A stretch of 50,583 nt of DNA, taken from Halococcus salifodinae DSM 8989 (lineage in GTDB: Archaea > Halobacteriota > Halobacteria > Halobacteriales > Halococcaceae). The stretch spans positions 75,360-125,942 of the forward strand of contig NZ_AOME01000002.1 in the NCBI RefSeq assembly GCF_000336935.1, read 5' to 3'. The notes below the pieces were generated by a model. The model had not been told where the DNA came from and searched no databases. It worked only from the letters and a program-made list of their open reading frames with translations. The position numbers and the translations under genes were made by a program. Position 1 is the first letter of the stretch. Every line of letters begins with the position of its first letter. Below are positions 1 through 7,331 of the stretch, one piece after another.

Positions 1-47
1 GAGAATCTTCTGCACAAAGACTCCTCTTCCGCTTCATCTCAATCGTT

Positions 48-164
48 CTAACGACTCACCCCGACGCCGTCGGCGGATTCAATAGAGCTGTTCAACACGG
101 TCGTCTTCCCTGCGCCGAGATTGCCGCTCAGCACGGTGACGGGAATCGTCTCTCGACTCATCAT
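48..164 (-). pseudogene. Truncated CobW/G3E-family GTPase (metallochaperone) N-terminus
   Basis: A minus-strand frame opening at tandem ATGs (164 or 161) reads into a clear CobW/COG0523 start: a beta strand PVTVLSG, then the Walker A loop GNLGAGKTT and VLN. After about 25 residues the similarity ends, and a TAG at 48-50 stops the frame at 38 residues. Full family members are about 300-400 residues and carry CxCC and NKxD motifs, none of which appear. No continuation is visible in the other frames of bases 1-47. CobW proteins are GTP-driven Zn/Co metallochaperones. The gene is divergent from the oxidoreductase at 225, a pairing consistent with metal homeostasis. I read it as a degraded remnant; a frameshift at the contig edge cannot be excluded. 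Confidence 0.7.
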
Positions 165-224
165 TAACAACTGTGCACCGTATCTTATTTATATTCAGAT
201 ATTCTATACCAGTTATTGTTAAGA
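165..224. promoter_or_regulatory. AT-rich divergent promoter region
   Basis: The 60 bp between the CobW remnant and the oxidoreductase start are strongly AT-rich. They include CTTATTTATATTC at about 184-196, a good archaeal TATA-like element about 30 bp before the ATG at 225. It probably drives the plus-strand gene with a very short leader. The same stretch would have served the divergent CobW gene. Confidence 0.5.
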
Positions 225-1346
225 ATGACCTCAGACACGATCCGTAAATATGAGTCGCTTGACGTGGCCGTAGTTGGTGCAGGAGCCGCTGGAGTCGGGA
301 TCGGAGCCGTCCTTGCCGATCTCGATATCGGCTCCTACGTCATTTTCGAGCGTGACGATGTCGGCGCGTCCTTTCGACAATGGCCAGAGGAAATGCAGTT
401 CATCACACCATCGTTTCCGAGCAACAGCTTCGGATGTCGTGATCTGAACGCCATAACCACGGACACATCACCTGCCTTCGCCCTCGATCGAGAACACCCG
501 ACCGGCGTGGAGTACGCCGAATATCTCCAAGGAGTCGCTGAGTTCCACGATCTTCCTGTCCGAACGGGTGTCGAAGTGGAGTCTCTCGAACGTCATAAGG
601 ACGGTTTCGTACTGCATACGACTTCCGGCGTCATCCACAGTCGCTTCGTCGTTTGGGCGGCTGGTCAGTTCGACCAGCCGAACGACGACCCGTTCCCTGG
701 CGCGAACTACTGTGTCCACAACTCCCGGGTGAGTTCGTGGAGTGAGTTCGCCACAGAGTGTGTCGACGATCTTGTTGTTATTATTGGTGGCTACGAGAGT
801 GGGATCGACGCGGCCCTGACGCTCGCCAACTATGGCCAGGAAGTGCTGGTCCTCGACGAAGAGGGGCCATGGCAGTTCCGGGGGCCCGACCCAAGTGAAG
901 TACTCTCCCCTCACACTAGCCAGCAGCTTCACGACGCGCTCGAAAATGGCGCATCGATCGCGCTTGGGGACGGTACTCGTGTCGAGCGTGTCGATATGAA
1001 AGACAGTACGTTCGACGTTCGTGGCAGTGACGGAGAGTTCTACACGACCCGAAACCAGCCCGTACTTGCGACGGGTTTCGAGAGGGGACTCGGACTGGTA
1101 GACGAACATTTCGATTTCGAGGACGGGTTTCCACAGATCACCGAGCACGACGAATCAGCCACGACCTTGGGACTGTTTCTCGTTGGACCCCAGGTCGCAC
1201 ACAACGGACAGCAGTTCTGCTTCATCTACAAGTTCAGACAGCGATTCGCAGTTGTCGCCGACGAAATCGCCGCTAGACTCGGCATCGATCGCTCCCCGCT
1301 CGATGTGTACCGTGAGAAAAACATGTTCCTCGAGGATCTGTCCTGA
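225..1346 (+). CDS. FAD/NAD(P)-binding oxidoreductase (flavin monooxygenase/thioredoxin-reductase fold), C-terminus possibly lost
   Basis: This 373-residue flavoprotein has an N-terminal FAD-binding Rossmann motif GAGAAG (residues 18-23). A second dinucleotide motif, GGYESG, lies near residue 190, and an ATG motif (LATGFERG) comes before the C-terminal part. The layout matches two-domain pyridine-nucleotide:disulfide-type or flavin monooxygenase-like oxidoreductases. The substrate is not evident. ATG 225 is preferred over the in-frame TTG at 216 because of the TATA position. Directly after the TGA stop (1344-1346) the same frame reads CESDMCDC before TAG, a Cys-rich tail that looks like lost coding sequence. 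The divergent CobW remnant and downstream FeoB-like gene suggest a role in metal handling; that role is inferred. Confidence 0.8.
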   Translation: MTSDTIRKYESLDVAVVGAGAAGVGIGAVLADLDIGSYVIFERDDVGASFRQWPEEMQFITPSFPSNSFGCRDLNAITTDTSPAFALDREHPTGVEYAEYLQGVAEFHDLPVRTGVEVESLERHKDGFVLHTTSGVIHSRFVVWAAGQFDQPNDDPFPGANYCVHNSRVSSWSEFATECVDDLVVIIGGYESGIDAALTLANYGQEVLVLDEEGPWQFRGPDPSEVLSPHTSQQLHDALENGASIALGDGTRVERVDMKDSTFDVRGSDGEFYTTRNQPVLATGFERGLGLVDEHFDFEDGFPQITEHDESATTLGLFLVGPQVAHNGQQFCFIYKFRQRFAVVADEIAARLGIDRSPLDVYREKNMFLEDLS

Positions 1347-1373
1347 TGTGAGTCCGACATGTGTGACTGCTAG
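1347..1373 (+). other. In-frame Cys-rich extension beyond a TGA
   Basis: Eight sense codons follow the TGA of the oxidoreductase and end at TAG 1371-1373. They encode Cys-Glu-Ser-Asp-Met-Cys-Asp-Cys. Three Cys in eight codons directly at the C-terminus resembles a metal-binding or redox tail, and TGA is one base away from a Cys codon. I read this as a nonsense change that shortened the protein. Confidence 0.45.
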
Positions 1374-1409
1374 CTATGATATCAACGATTGCCCGAGCCG
1401 ACGACAGAA

Positions 1410-1464
1410 CCGATCGTACGAACGGGCACACAGAAGACGACAGCCACGTCCGTCGTACGATCGG
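1410..1464. promoter_or_regulatory. 12-bp perfect inverted repeat upstream of the FeoB-like gene
   Basis: CCGATCGTACGA (1410-1421) is repeated as its exact reverse complement TCGTACGATCGG (1453-1464), with a 31-bp spacer. Each arm also contains the smaller palindrome TCGTACGA. The element sits 90-145 bp before the FeoB-like start at 1554, in the otherwise empty gap 1374-1553. It could be a binding site for a dimeric metal regulator; no regulator is assigned. Confidence 0.4.
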
Positions 1465-1553
1465 CCGTGAACAAGCGATTGTCACTAGTGACGATATTGG
1501 CCTCCATCGACCGTCGTTCCGTGAACTAATGCAGAAGACGAGATTAATCAAAC

Positions 1554-3260
1554 ATGATTGACAGACGGTCGCCATCGAACAGTGCTCCGTCGGCAGAGAG
1601 CGAATCGAAAGAGCCCGTCGTTGTCGTCGGGAAAGAGAGCGTCGGTAAATCGGAACTCATCTCCAAGATGGCTGGCGCGTATCCGATAACGGGGAACTTT
1701 CGCGGGACGACCGTCGATGTTGAACGGTACGAATCGGATCGGTTTGTCTTCGTGGACACGCCCGGAATCCTCCTCGGGACAGATACAGAGACGACGCGGG
1801 CGGCTATCCGTGCCGTCGAGGAAACTGAGACGGTGGTACTCGTACTCCGGGCGACGAACATCGACGATGATCTCCAGGACCTTCTGCCACTGGTGCAGGG
1901 AAAACTCGGTGCGATTGCTGTCACGTTCTGGGACAAGGTGGATAACAGGAACGAAGCACGTGAGGAGCTGGACGGGCTTGCAGCCGCTCTTGGTGTACCA
2001 CTCGTCCCGGTCGACGCTCGGAACGTCTCTCGCATAGCGACAGACAGCGGCACCGGTGCCACGAGGAGCGACTACAATCAGCTCATCAGTGCGATTCAGA
2101 ATGCCGATGAGTTCCCGGGTGGAGTCGACCGACGGACAGATATTCACCTCGAACCGCCGGAGACGATCATCGAGCACCCCGTCTTCGGACCGCTCGTCAG
2201 CATACTACTTCTCCTGCTGCCCGCAGCTGTTGCAGTCCACTTCGCAAACGCTGCTGCCGCCGAACTCTCCCCTCGAGTCAGCACAGTTCTTGAACCCGTG
2301 GTTCAGTGGGCAAACAGTCTTCCGGGCCCAGTTGCAGCAGTTCTGGGTGGTGAGTACGGCCTCCTCTCGATGGGACCGTTCCTGTTCGTCTGGGCAGGAC
2401 CGACGATTCTCATCTTCGCCGTCTTCATGGCAGTCTATAAGAAGAGCGGGATCGTCACGCGGATTACTGCGTCACTCCATCCACATCTTCGACGGGTTGG
2501 TCTCACTGGACGGGACCTCGTTCGCGTCATAATGGGCTTTGGCTGTAACGTCCCAGCGGTCACCAGTACCCGCGGTTGTTCGGACTGTACGCGCCGGACG
2601 ACCGTCTCGGCCATCGGTTTCGGGTCGGCCTGTTCGTATCAGTTCCCCGCTACGCTCGCAGTGTTCGCGGCAGTCGAGATGCCGTGGCTCGTCTTCCCAT
2701 ATCTCGGTGTTCTCACGACGACGACGCTCATCTACGCACGGCTGATCGCCCCGGAGAACGCACGGACGACCTCGCTCGCCACCGGGAACCGCGCGTTCCT
2801 CCAGTGGCCGACGTGGCAGTCGGTGTGGCTCGAAACCCGAACCGTGATTCGAAGTTTCTTCGTGAAGGCGCTGCCTGTGTTCGTCGGTATCGTGTTCGTC
2901 GCATCGCTCCTCGATTATCTCGGAGCGCTCGACGTGACGGGAGACGTCCTCGCGCCGGTGATGGGGCTGTTCAATCTCCCCGGCGAGACAGCACTCGTCG
3001 TCGTTTTAGGTTCGATCCGGAAAGATGGCCTGCTGTTGTTGCAGTCGGATGGATTGAGCCCGACGCTAACGACCATGACCCCCGTTCAAGTCCTGACTGC
3101 CGTCTATCTGGCTGGAGTGTTGCTCCCCTGTCTCGTCACCGCAATCACGGTCGCGAAGGAACTTTCAGTGAACTACGCGGGGCGAATGATGCTCCGCCAA
3201 GCTACGGCTGCTGCGGGCTTCTCTCTGCTCATCGCATGGGGTGGCTCGCTTCTCGTCTGA
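1554..3260 (+). CDS. FeoB-like GTPase-coupled ferrous iron (metal) permease
   Basis: The protein has 568 residues. An N-terminal GTPase domain carries the P-loop GKESVGKS (26-33), a FeoB-like switch NFRGTTV (49-54) and G3 DTPG (68-71). Where G4 is expected it reads WDKVD (126-130), with Asp replacing the usual Asn of NKxD. The C-terminal half has about eight hydrophobic segments and the Gate/nucleoside-recognition signature GFGCNVPAVTSTR, followed by an unusual CSDC. FeoB proteins import Fe2+ across the membrane; they are usually longer (600-770 residues). The shortness, the G4 change and the extra CxxC suggest a divergent paralogue whose metal may not be iron. It is followed 3 bp later by the gene at 3264. 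Confidence 0.8.
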   Translation: MIDRRSPSNSAPSAESESKEPVVVVGKESVGKSELISKMAGAYPITGNFRGTTVDVERYESDRFVFVDTPGILLGTDTETTRAAIRAVEETETVVLVLRATNIDDDLQDLLPLVQGKLGAIAVTFWDKVDNRNEAREELDGLAAALGVPLVPVDARNVSRIATDSGTGATRSDYNQLISAIQNADEFPGGVDRRTDIHLEPPETIIEHPVFGPLVSILLLLLPAAVAVHFANAAAAELSPRVSTVLEPVVQWANSLPGPVAAVLGGEYGLLSMGPFLFVWAGPTILIFAVFMAVYKKSGIVTRITASLHPHLRRVGLTGRDLVRVIMGFGCNVPAVTSTRGCSDCTRRTTVSAIGFGSACSYQFPATLAVFAAVEMPWLVFPYLGVLTTTTLIYARLIAPENARTTSLATGNRAFLQWPTWQSVWLETRTVIRSFFVKALPVFVGIVFVASLLDYLGALDVTGDVLAPVMGLFNLPGETALVVVLGSIRKDGLLLLQSDGLSPTLTTMTPVQVLTAVYLAGVLLPCLVTAITVAKELSVNYAGRMMLRQATAAAGFSLLIAWGGSLLV

Positions 3261-3263
3261 TCG

Positions 3264-3662
3264 ATGACTGCTCGAACGATGACGCTCGCGGTCGACCTCG
3301 CCGCATTGCATCGGCTGCAGAACCCGCGAGCGGTCGTCGTCGACACGAGACAGTGGGCTCAACACGTCGGTATCGTCGCGAAGGATAGCGACGCCGCGGT
3401 AGGGTTCACCACCCGTCACGTCATCCGCCGTGACTTCCCACGAAACTCCTGTGACAGGAAGACAGCCCTGAAAAATGCACACTCACGATTCAAAACAGAT
3501 CGACACGTGTACGTCGGGGTCGAAGACAGTCGGATTCTCGCGGAAGGTTCCGAGTGGGAGTTTTTGTATGTCGAGACTGCTGCAGAGATGGCCGGGTGGC
3601 TGCTCGGAGATGATACGTGTGATGATCGAACGCTACGAGCGCGGCTTCGGAAGCTGTTCTGA
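3264..3662 (+). CDS. Conserved haloarchaeal protein of unknown function (DUF7124-like), coupled to the FeoB-like gene
   Basis: This soluble 132-residue protein starts 3 bp after the FeoB-like stop and is almost certainly cotranscribed with it. It is alpha/beta in character. Notable segments are NPRAVVVDTRQW near residue 20, TDRHVYVGVEDSRIL and WEFLYVETAAEMAGW in the second half, and a basic tail. From memory the VGxxD...GWEFL/YL...AAEMAGW pattern resembles haloarchaeal proteins annotated DUF7124; I cannot verify that. There are no membrane segments or obvious catalytic motifs. It contains two Cys but no CxxC. Its position suggests an accessory role to the permease. Confidence 0.65.
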   Translation: MTARTMTLAVDLAALHRLQNPRAVVVDTRQWAQHVGIVAKDSDAAVGFTTRHVIRRDFPRNSCDRKTALKNAHSRFKTDRHVYVGVEDSRILAEGSEWEFLYVETAAEMAGWLLGDDTCDDRTLRARLRKLF

Positions 3663-4052
3663 ACGCCACTCTACAGAGAATGACTCGCCCATCACCACAC
3701 AAAGACTCGTACCATGGATCGACGCTATCCATGGGCTTCCATCAGGACTCAGTCCTCCTTGTTGGGGTGTGGGCATCAAACGAGGCTGCGCTCATCGGCA
3801 CGAACCCGTTTTCAACATCCCCTTCAAATCTACCGCGTTGCCTCCGAGGCATCCGGAGAGCGTCGTCGCTCGGCATCGAAGCTCCTCGTTGTCGATACGA
3901 ACAGCACTTCGCCTTTCTGGAGACAGATACCTCATCGTGGCCGTCTTCGATGTAGTCGTGAAGAACACCGTACCAGCGGAGGTCGGCTACCGACATTCAT
4001 CATGCACAGCTATCTCTGAAATACGAAAGGAGTTCGACGACAGAGCTCGGTT
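3663..4052. other. 390-bp convergent intergenic region with hairpins, no convincing gene
   Basis: The region lies between convergent genes. Short ORFs occur in several frames but lack haloarchaeal codon bias. It contains two palindromes at its left end (listed separately). A minus-strand frame ends at 3742 with a phrase AHTPTRRTES that looks protein-like, possibly a decayed transposase tail. I see no RNA gene. Confidence 0.4.
3712..3753. repeat. Two adjacent palindromes (hairpin-forming)
   Basis: CCATGGAT (3712-3719) pairs with ATCCATGG (3727-3734) across a 7-base loop. It is followed by AGGACT-C-AGTCCT (about 3744-3756). Two strong hairpins in a row, 50 bp after the end of the 3264 gene, may act as a bidirectional terminator, or may be the end of a vanished IS200/IS605-like element. 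Confidence 0.4.
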
Positions 4053-4490
4053 TTACGATCTGGATCTGGTGATCGTCTCTCCGATAGTGTCGATTGGTAT
4101 CAGAGAGTATTCGACGGTCAACGCTTCATCCACGGCACGGACTTTCCTGACGAACGTCGAGATGTCTTCGAGATGTCCCTCCAGCACGAACGACTCCATA
4201 CACCCACGTTTTTCACCGACGCAGTTGTGCGCGTTTGACGAGAGAAGGTCGTCGTGCTCGTGGCGGAGATCCATCATCCGCTCCTCGACCTGTGGACTGT
4301 TGTACTCGAACACGGCCGTGACCACTCCCATGAGCTCACTGTCGTCGGGGGGATCGTCCTCAAACTCTCCGAGAAGGGCCCGTGCAGCTTCGCGGACCAC
4401 CTCGCTCCGACCCGCGTAGTCGTGGTCATCGGCGAACCCATCGATCCGGTCGAGAAGCGAATCCGTCATCGAGACGCTAACGATCTCCAT
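4053..4490 (-). CDS. nikR: NikR-family ribbon-helix-helix metal-responsive repressor with altered metal site
   Basis: The 145-residue protein has an N-terminal ribbon-helix-helix DNA-binding domain ([14 protein letters not shown]...[14 protein letters not shown], residues 4-40). A C-terminal ACT-like domain (about 53-135) contains H77, H79, H88, C90 and C97 (CMESFVLEG). NikR tetramers bind Ni(II) through His76, His87, His89 and Cys95 (E. coli numbering) and repress uptake genes. Here the central H-x-H reads H-x-C (H88/C90), and the spacing to the last Cys is one residue longer. It is the last gene of a minus-strand cluster, 24 bp after the ABC ATPase, so it probably controls that importer. 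It may also control the FeoB-like system. The metal specificity is uncertain. Confidence 0.85.
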   Translation of the reverse strand: MEIVSVSMTDSLLDRIDGFADDHDYAGRSEVVREAARALLGEFEDDPPDDSELMGVVTAVFEYNSPQVEERMMDLRHEHDDLLSSNAHNCVGEKRGCMESFVLEGHLEDISTFVRKVRAVDEALTVEYSLIPIDTIGETITRSRS

Positions 4491-4514
4491 ATGTTAATTT
4501 TGCGTTTCGAGATA

Positions 4515-5363
4515 TTAAAATCGGTCGGTCGCCTCCCCGCCGATGAGTGCCCGGATGCGTTCGGTGTACTCGACGAACGAACCATCCGTTCGAGACCGCG
4601 GCCGCGAAAGATCGACATCGACGATCTCTTTCACCCGTCCAGGCTCAGGACTCATGACGACCACTCGATCACCGAGGAGGGCCGCCTCGTTGACCTCGTG
4701 GGTCACGAAGAGCGTCGTTTTTCCCGTCTCCTGCCAGATGTCGAGCAGTTCGGCGTGAAGCCGCTCGCGAGTCCGGGCGTCGACGCTTCCGAACGGTTCG
4801 TCCATCAGCAACACGTCAGGATCGACGGCAAGTGCGCGTGCTACGGCGACGCGCTGTTTCATCCCTCCACTGAGTTCCTTCGGATAGGCGTCTGCGACCC
4901 CATCGAGACCGACGAGATCGAGCATCTCATGACAGCGGTTGTCACACGCTTCTCGCGCCATCCCCTGTCGTTCGAGCCCGAAACAGACGTTCTCCTGGAC
5001 CGTGAGCCACGGAAACAAGCCGTACTCCTGAAACACCATCCCGCAGTCGGTGTCGGGACCGTCAACCGTCTCGCCGTCGATCACGACCGTTCCCGCCGTC
5101 GGTGCTTCGATCCCCGCGACCGCTCGAAGGAGCGTCGTTTTCCCACAGCCCGAGGGACCAACGAGACAGACGAACTCGCCGCTCTCGACGGTGAACTGCA
5201 CATTGGACAGCGCCTGCACCGACTGGCGCTCGGACTCGTAGCGCTTGCTCACACCATCGACGAGGATTTCTGGAGTGTGGTCGGTATCGTCCGCGTCGCC
5301 AGTGCCGTTAGCGTGGGCACCGACCCGCTCGATCGCATCGGCGCTCTCGTCTACTCGCGCCAC
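4515..5363 (-). CDS. ABC transporter ATPase, nitrate/sulfonate/taurine (SsuB/TauB) class
   Basis: The ATPase has 282 residues from GTG 5363, chosen because GGAGG lies 8 bp upstream and the reading overlaps the permease stop by 13 bp. The longer open frame to 5540 only shadows the permease. It has Walker A GPSGCGKTT, a Q-loop MVFQEYGLFPW, signature LSGGMKQR, Walker B VLLMDEPFGSVD and the H-loop VTHEVNEA. The GLFPW Q-loop and short C-terminus are typical of the SsuB/TauB/NrtD class. It energises the permease at 5351-6199 with the lipoprotein at 6196-7266. The true substrate is unknown; cotranscription with the NikR-like gene hints at a metal-linked ligand rather than sulfonate. Confidence 0.88.
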   Translation of the reverse strand: MARVDESADAIERVGAHANGTGDADDTDHTPEILVDGVSKRYESERQSVQALSNVQFTVESGEFVCLVGPSGCGKTTLLRAVAGIEAPTAGTVVIDGETVDGPDTDCGMVFQEYGLFPWLTVQENVCFGLERQGMAREACDNRCHEMLDLVGLDGVADAYPKELSGGMKQRVAVARALAVDPDVLLMDEPFGSVDARTRERLHAELLDIWQETGKTTLFVTHEVNEAALLGDRVVVMSPEPGRVKEIVDVDLSRPRSRTDGSFVEYTERIRALIGGEATDRF

Positions 5364-6199
5364 GCGAGCATCCTCCCTTCGACGCTGCGGAACGCTCCGT
5401 CGGTCACGAGATAGACGAGGCTGATCACCAGCATATACGCGACGCTTATGTCCATCGCGAGGTTGTTCGAGGCGTTGATGATCTCGTAGCCGACGCCGGG
5501 TGCGCCGAACAGCTCCGCGCCCACGACGATCATCCAGCACCGACCGATGCTCGTCCGAAAGCTCGTCAGGATCTGTGGCGCGGCACTTGGGAGGACGACG
5601 TAACGGATCATTTCAAGGTCTGCCCGAACCCCGAGGCTCGACGCGACCTCCGTGAGCTGGGTGGGAGTGCTTTCGACGCCGCTGTACGCGCCGTAGAAGT
5701 TGATCCAGAACGCGCCGATGAACACGATGAACGCCGCTCCCGTATGACCGATCCCGAACCACACGATCGCGAAGACGATCCATGCCAGCGGCGGGATCGG
5801 CCGCAGGATTCGAACTACCGGCGTCAGTGCGTCATCGAGTCGCCCGCTCCATCCGAGGGCGACACCGAGTGCGATCCCGAACGATGCCCCGATGAGCAAC
5901 CCCGGAACGTAATGGAGCAAGCTCTGGGCGAGCTTCACCACCATCCGTGCGGTCTGGATCTCAGTGCCGACCACCGGGAGCGTAAGTCTCGCACTCGTCG
6001 TGAGCTGCTCGACGAACGCGCTCGCCGCCGCCAGTGGACTCGGAAGGAGATACGCCGGTGTAACGACCGACGATGCTGCCCACCACAGCCCGAGAAATCC
6101 GATCGTTCCGAGGACTCCACGCACGATCCGACTCGCGTTCCACTCGGGAAACGTCCGTTTTCCAGTAGCCTGGTCGGTGTCACTCGTTTCGATGCTCAT
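5351..6199 (-). CDS. ABC transporter permease, SsuC/TauC class
   Basis: This 282-residue inner-membrane protein has about six hydrophobic segments. It carries the BPD_transp_1 EAA-like loop (TQLTEVASSLGVRADLEMIRYVVLPSAAPQILTSF) in the second half, the site of contact with the ATPase. N-terminal residues 1-20 are polar and cytoplasmic. The ATG at 6199 overlaps the stop of the substrate-binding protein (ATGA), and its own end overlaps the ATPase start. The three genes are therefore translationally coupled. Family and order (binding protein, permease, ATPase) fit NitT/TauT-type importers. Confidence 0.88.
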   Translation of the reverse strand: MSIETSDTDQATGKRTFPEWNASRIVRGVLGTIGFLGLWWAASSVVTPAYLLPSPLAAASAFVEQLTTSARLTLPVVGTEIQTARMVVKLAQSLLHYVPGLLIGASFGIALGVALGWSGRLDDALTPVVRILRPIPPLAWIVFAIVWFGIGHTGAAFIVFIGAFWINFYGAYSGVESTPTQLTEVASSLGVRADLEMIRYVVLPSAAPQILTSFRTSIGRCWMIVVGAELFGAPGVGYEIINASNNLAMDISVAYMLVISLVYLVTDGAFRSVEGRMLAWRE

Positions 6200-7266
6200 T
6201 GGTTCGAGACGGTATCGTAGACCTCGAAGTCGAACAGTTGGTCGGGCGAGACCACCGAATCCGTGTTTCCGACCTCTTTGACGAACTCGGCCATCGTCGC
6301 CGCCTGATCTCTGAGTTCATGTGGATCGGAGAGGAAATCGGACGCCTGGGAGTCGATCGCCTCCCGCGCCAGTTCGGTACTGACACCCGACCCGATGACC
6401 GCCGCGGCGTCTTCGGCCGCTTTCTTTGGGTTCTCGCGGAGGAACTGCGTTGCTTTGCTGTGCTGTTCGACGAACTGTTCGGCAACGCTCCCAGGGACAC
6501 TGTTCTGGACGAACGTCACGGTTACTGGGTGCCCCGGAAGGATCTCACCAGACCATGCGACCTCACCGAAGCCCTGCTCGCTCGCGATCACCGTCGCAAA
6601 CGGCTCCTGGATCATCGTCGCGTCGATCTCACCCGCCTGGATCGTCTGTGGGGCCTTCGCCGGGGACAGCTTCACCTTGTCGATCACCGACTCCATCTCA
6701 CCGAGATCGAGATCCTGCTCGATCCAGTATCGCAGGACGACGTCCGGAACGCTCCCGTCGGGTGGAACGCCGAATTTCATCTTCCTCCCGTGCTGGTTCT
6801 CGAACGCCGAGAATGCATCCCCCTGCTGGTTCGTGTACAGATCAGCGAACGCGCTCGTCGCCATCACCCGGAACCCGTTCCGGCTGTTCGCCGCCAGTAC
6901 GTTCGCCGCTTTGCCCTTGTCGACGAGCACCATCGCTGGCGTGATCCCGAACAGCGCGATATCGACCTCGTCGCTCGCGAACGCCTTGACGACGCTCGGA
7001 CCGTTCGAGAACCGTTCGACGGTCACTGCCGAGGAGATCGATTCGTAGTAGCCCTCCTCTTGCATGATGTAGTGCTGCATATTCGGGTAGATCGGCACGT
7101 AGGCGACAGTGAGCTGCCCCATATTACTCGTCGTGGCAGTAGTGTTGGTTCCTTCAGCATCGCTGCTGCCGGGATTGCCCTGGCCGACACAGCCGGCCAG
7201 TCCCACCACACTACCCGCTGCTATCCCACCTGCTGCGAGGAGCTGCCGCCGGGTGCGTTCACTCAT
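6196..7266 (-). CDS. ABC transporter substrate-binding lipoprotein, NMT1/SsuA-like
   Basis: This is a 356-residue secreted lipoprotein. The N-terminus has a twin-Arg motif (RTRRQLLAAGG), a hydrophobic stretch and the lipobox LAGC at about residue 26, then a Ser/Thr/Gly/Asn-rich linker. The mature part matches the two-lobed NMT1/SsuA fold (LTVAYVPIYPNMQHYIMQEEGYY, DEVDIALFGITPAMVL, GEIDATMIQEPFATV). These proteins bind nitrate, sulfonates, taurine, pyrimidine precursors or similar small molecules; nothing visible fixes the ligand. It is the first gene of the importer-NikR cluster and is preceded by an inverted repeat overlapping its promoter, so the regulator encoded at the end of the operon may act there. 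Confidence 0.87.
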   Translation of the reverse strand: MSERTRRQLLAAGGIAAGSVVGLAGCVGQGNPGSSDAEGTNTTATTSNMGQLTVAYVPIYPNMQHYIMQEEGYYESISSAVTVERFSNGPSVVKAFASDEVDIALFGITPAMVLVDKGKAANVLAANSRNGFRVMATSAFADLYTNQQGDAFSAFENQHGRKMKFGVPPDGSVPDVVLRYWIEQDLDLGEMESVIDKVKLSPAKAPQTIQAGEIDATMIQEPFATVIASEQGFGEVAWSGEILPGHPVTVTFVQNSVPGSVAEQFVEQHSKATQFLRENPKKAAEDAAAVIGSGVSTELAREAIDSQASDFLSDPHELRDQAATMAEFVKEVGNTDSVVSPDQLFDFEVYDTVSNQ

Positions 7267-7291
7267 AGCTACTGCTATCTGCCACCCCAGC

Positions 7292-7331
7292 CTTAATAAA
7301 AGCTACTATCGAAGGCAAGCTTTTTATTAAG
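7292..7331. promoter_or_regulatory. Inverted repeat over the ABC importer promoter (candidate operator)
   Basis: CTTAATAAAAGCT (7292-7304) and AGCTTTTTATTAAG (7318-7331) are reverse complements apart from one extra T, separated by 13 bp. The left arm, read on the minus strand as AGCTTTTATTAAG, lies 26-38 bp before the start codon at 7266 and is also the best TATA box. A protein bound to the repeat would occlude transcription initiation. The NikR-like protein encoded in the same operon is the obvious candidate; this is inference. Confidence 0.5.

Noticed and set aside
1344-1346. Selenocysteine at the TGA of the oxidoreductase
   Set aside because: Haloarchaea are not known to encode Sec, no SECIS-like hairpin is apparent, and the Mo-enzymes here use Cys. 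A nonsense change is simpler.
3680-4019. Small overlapping ORFs in the convergent gap
   Set aside because: None has the haloarchaeal codon bias, a promoter or a recognisable domain; only the hairpins and one protein-like tail were kept as observations.
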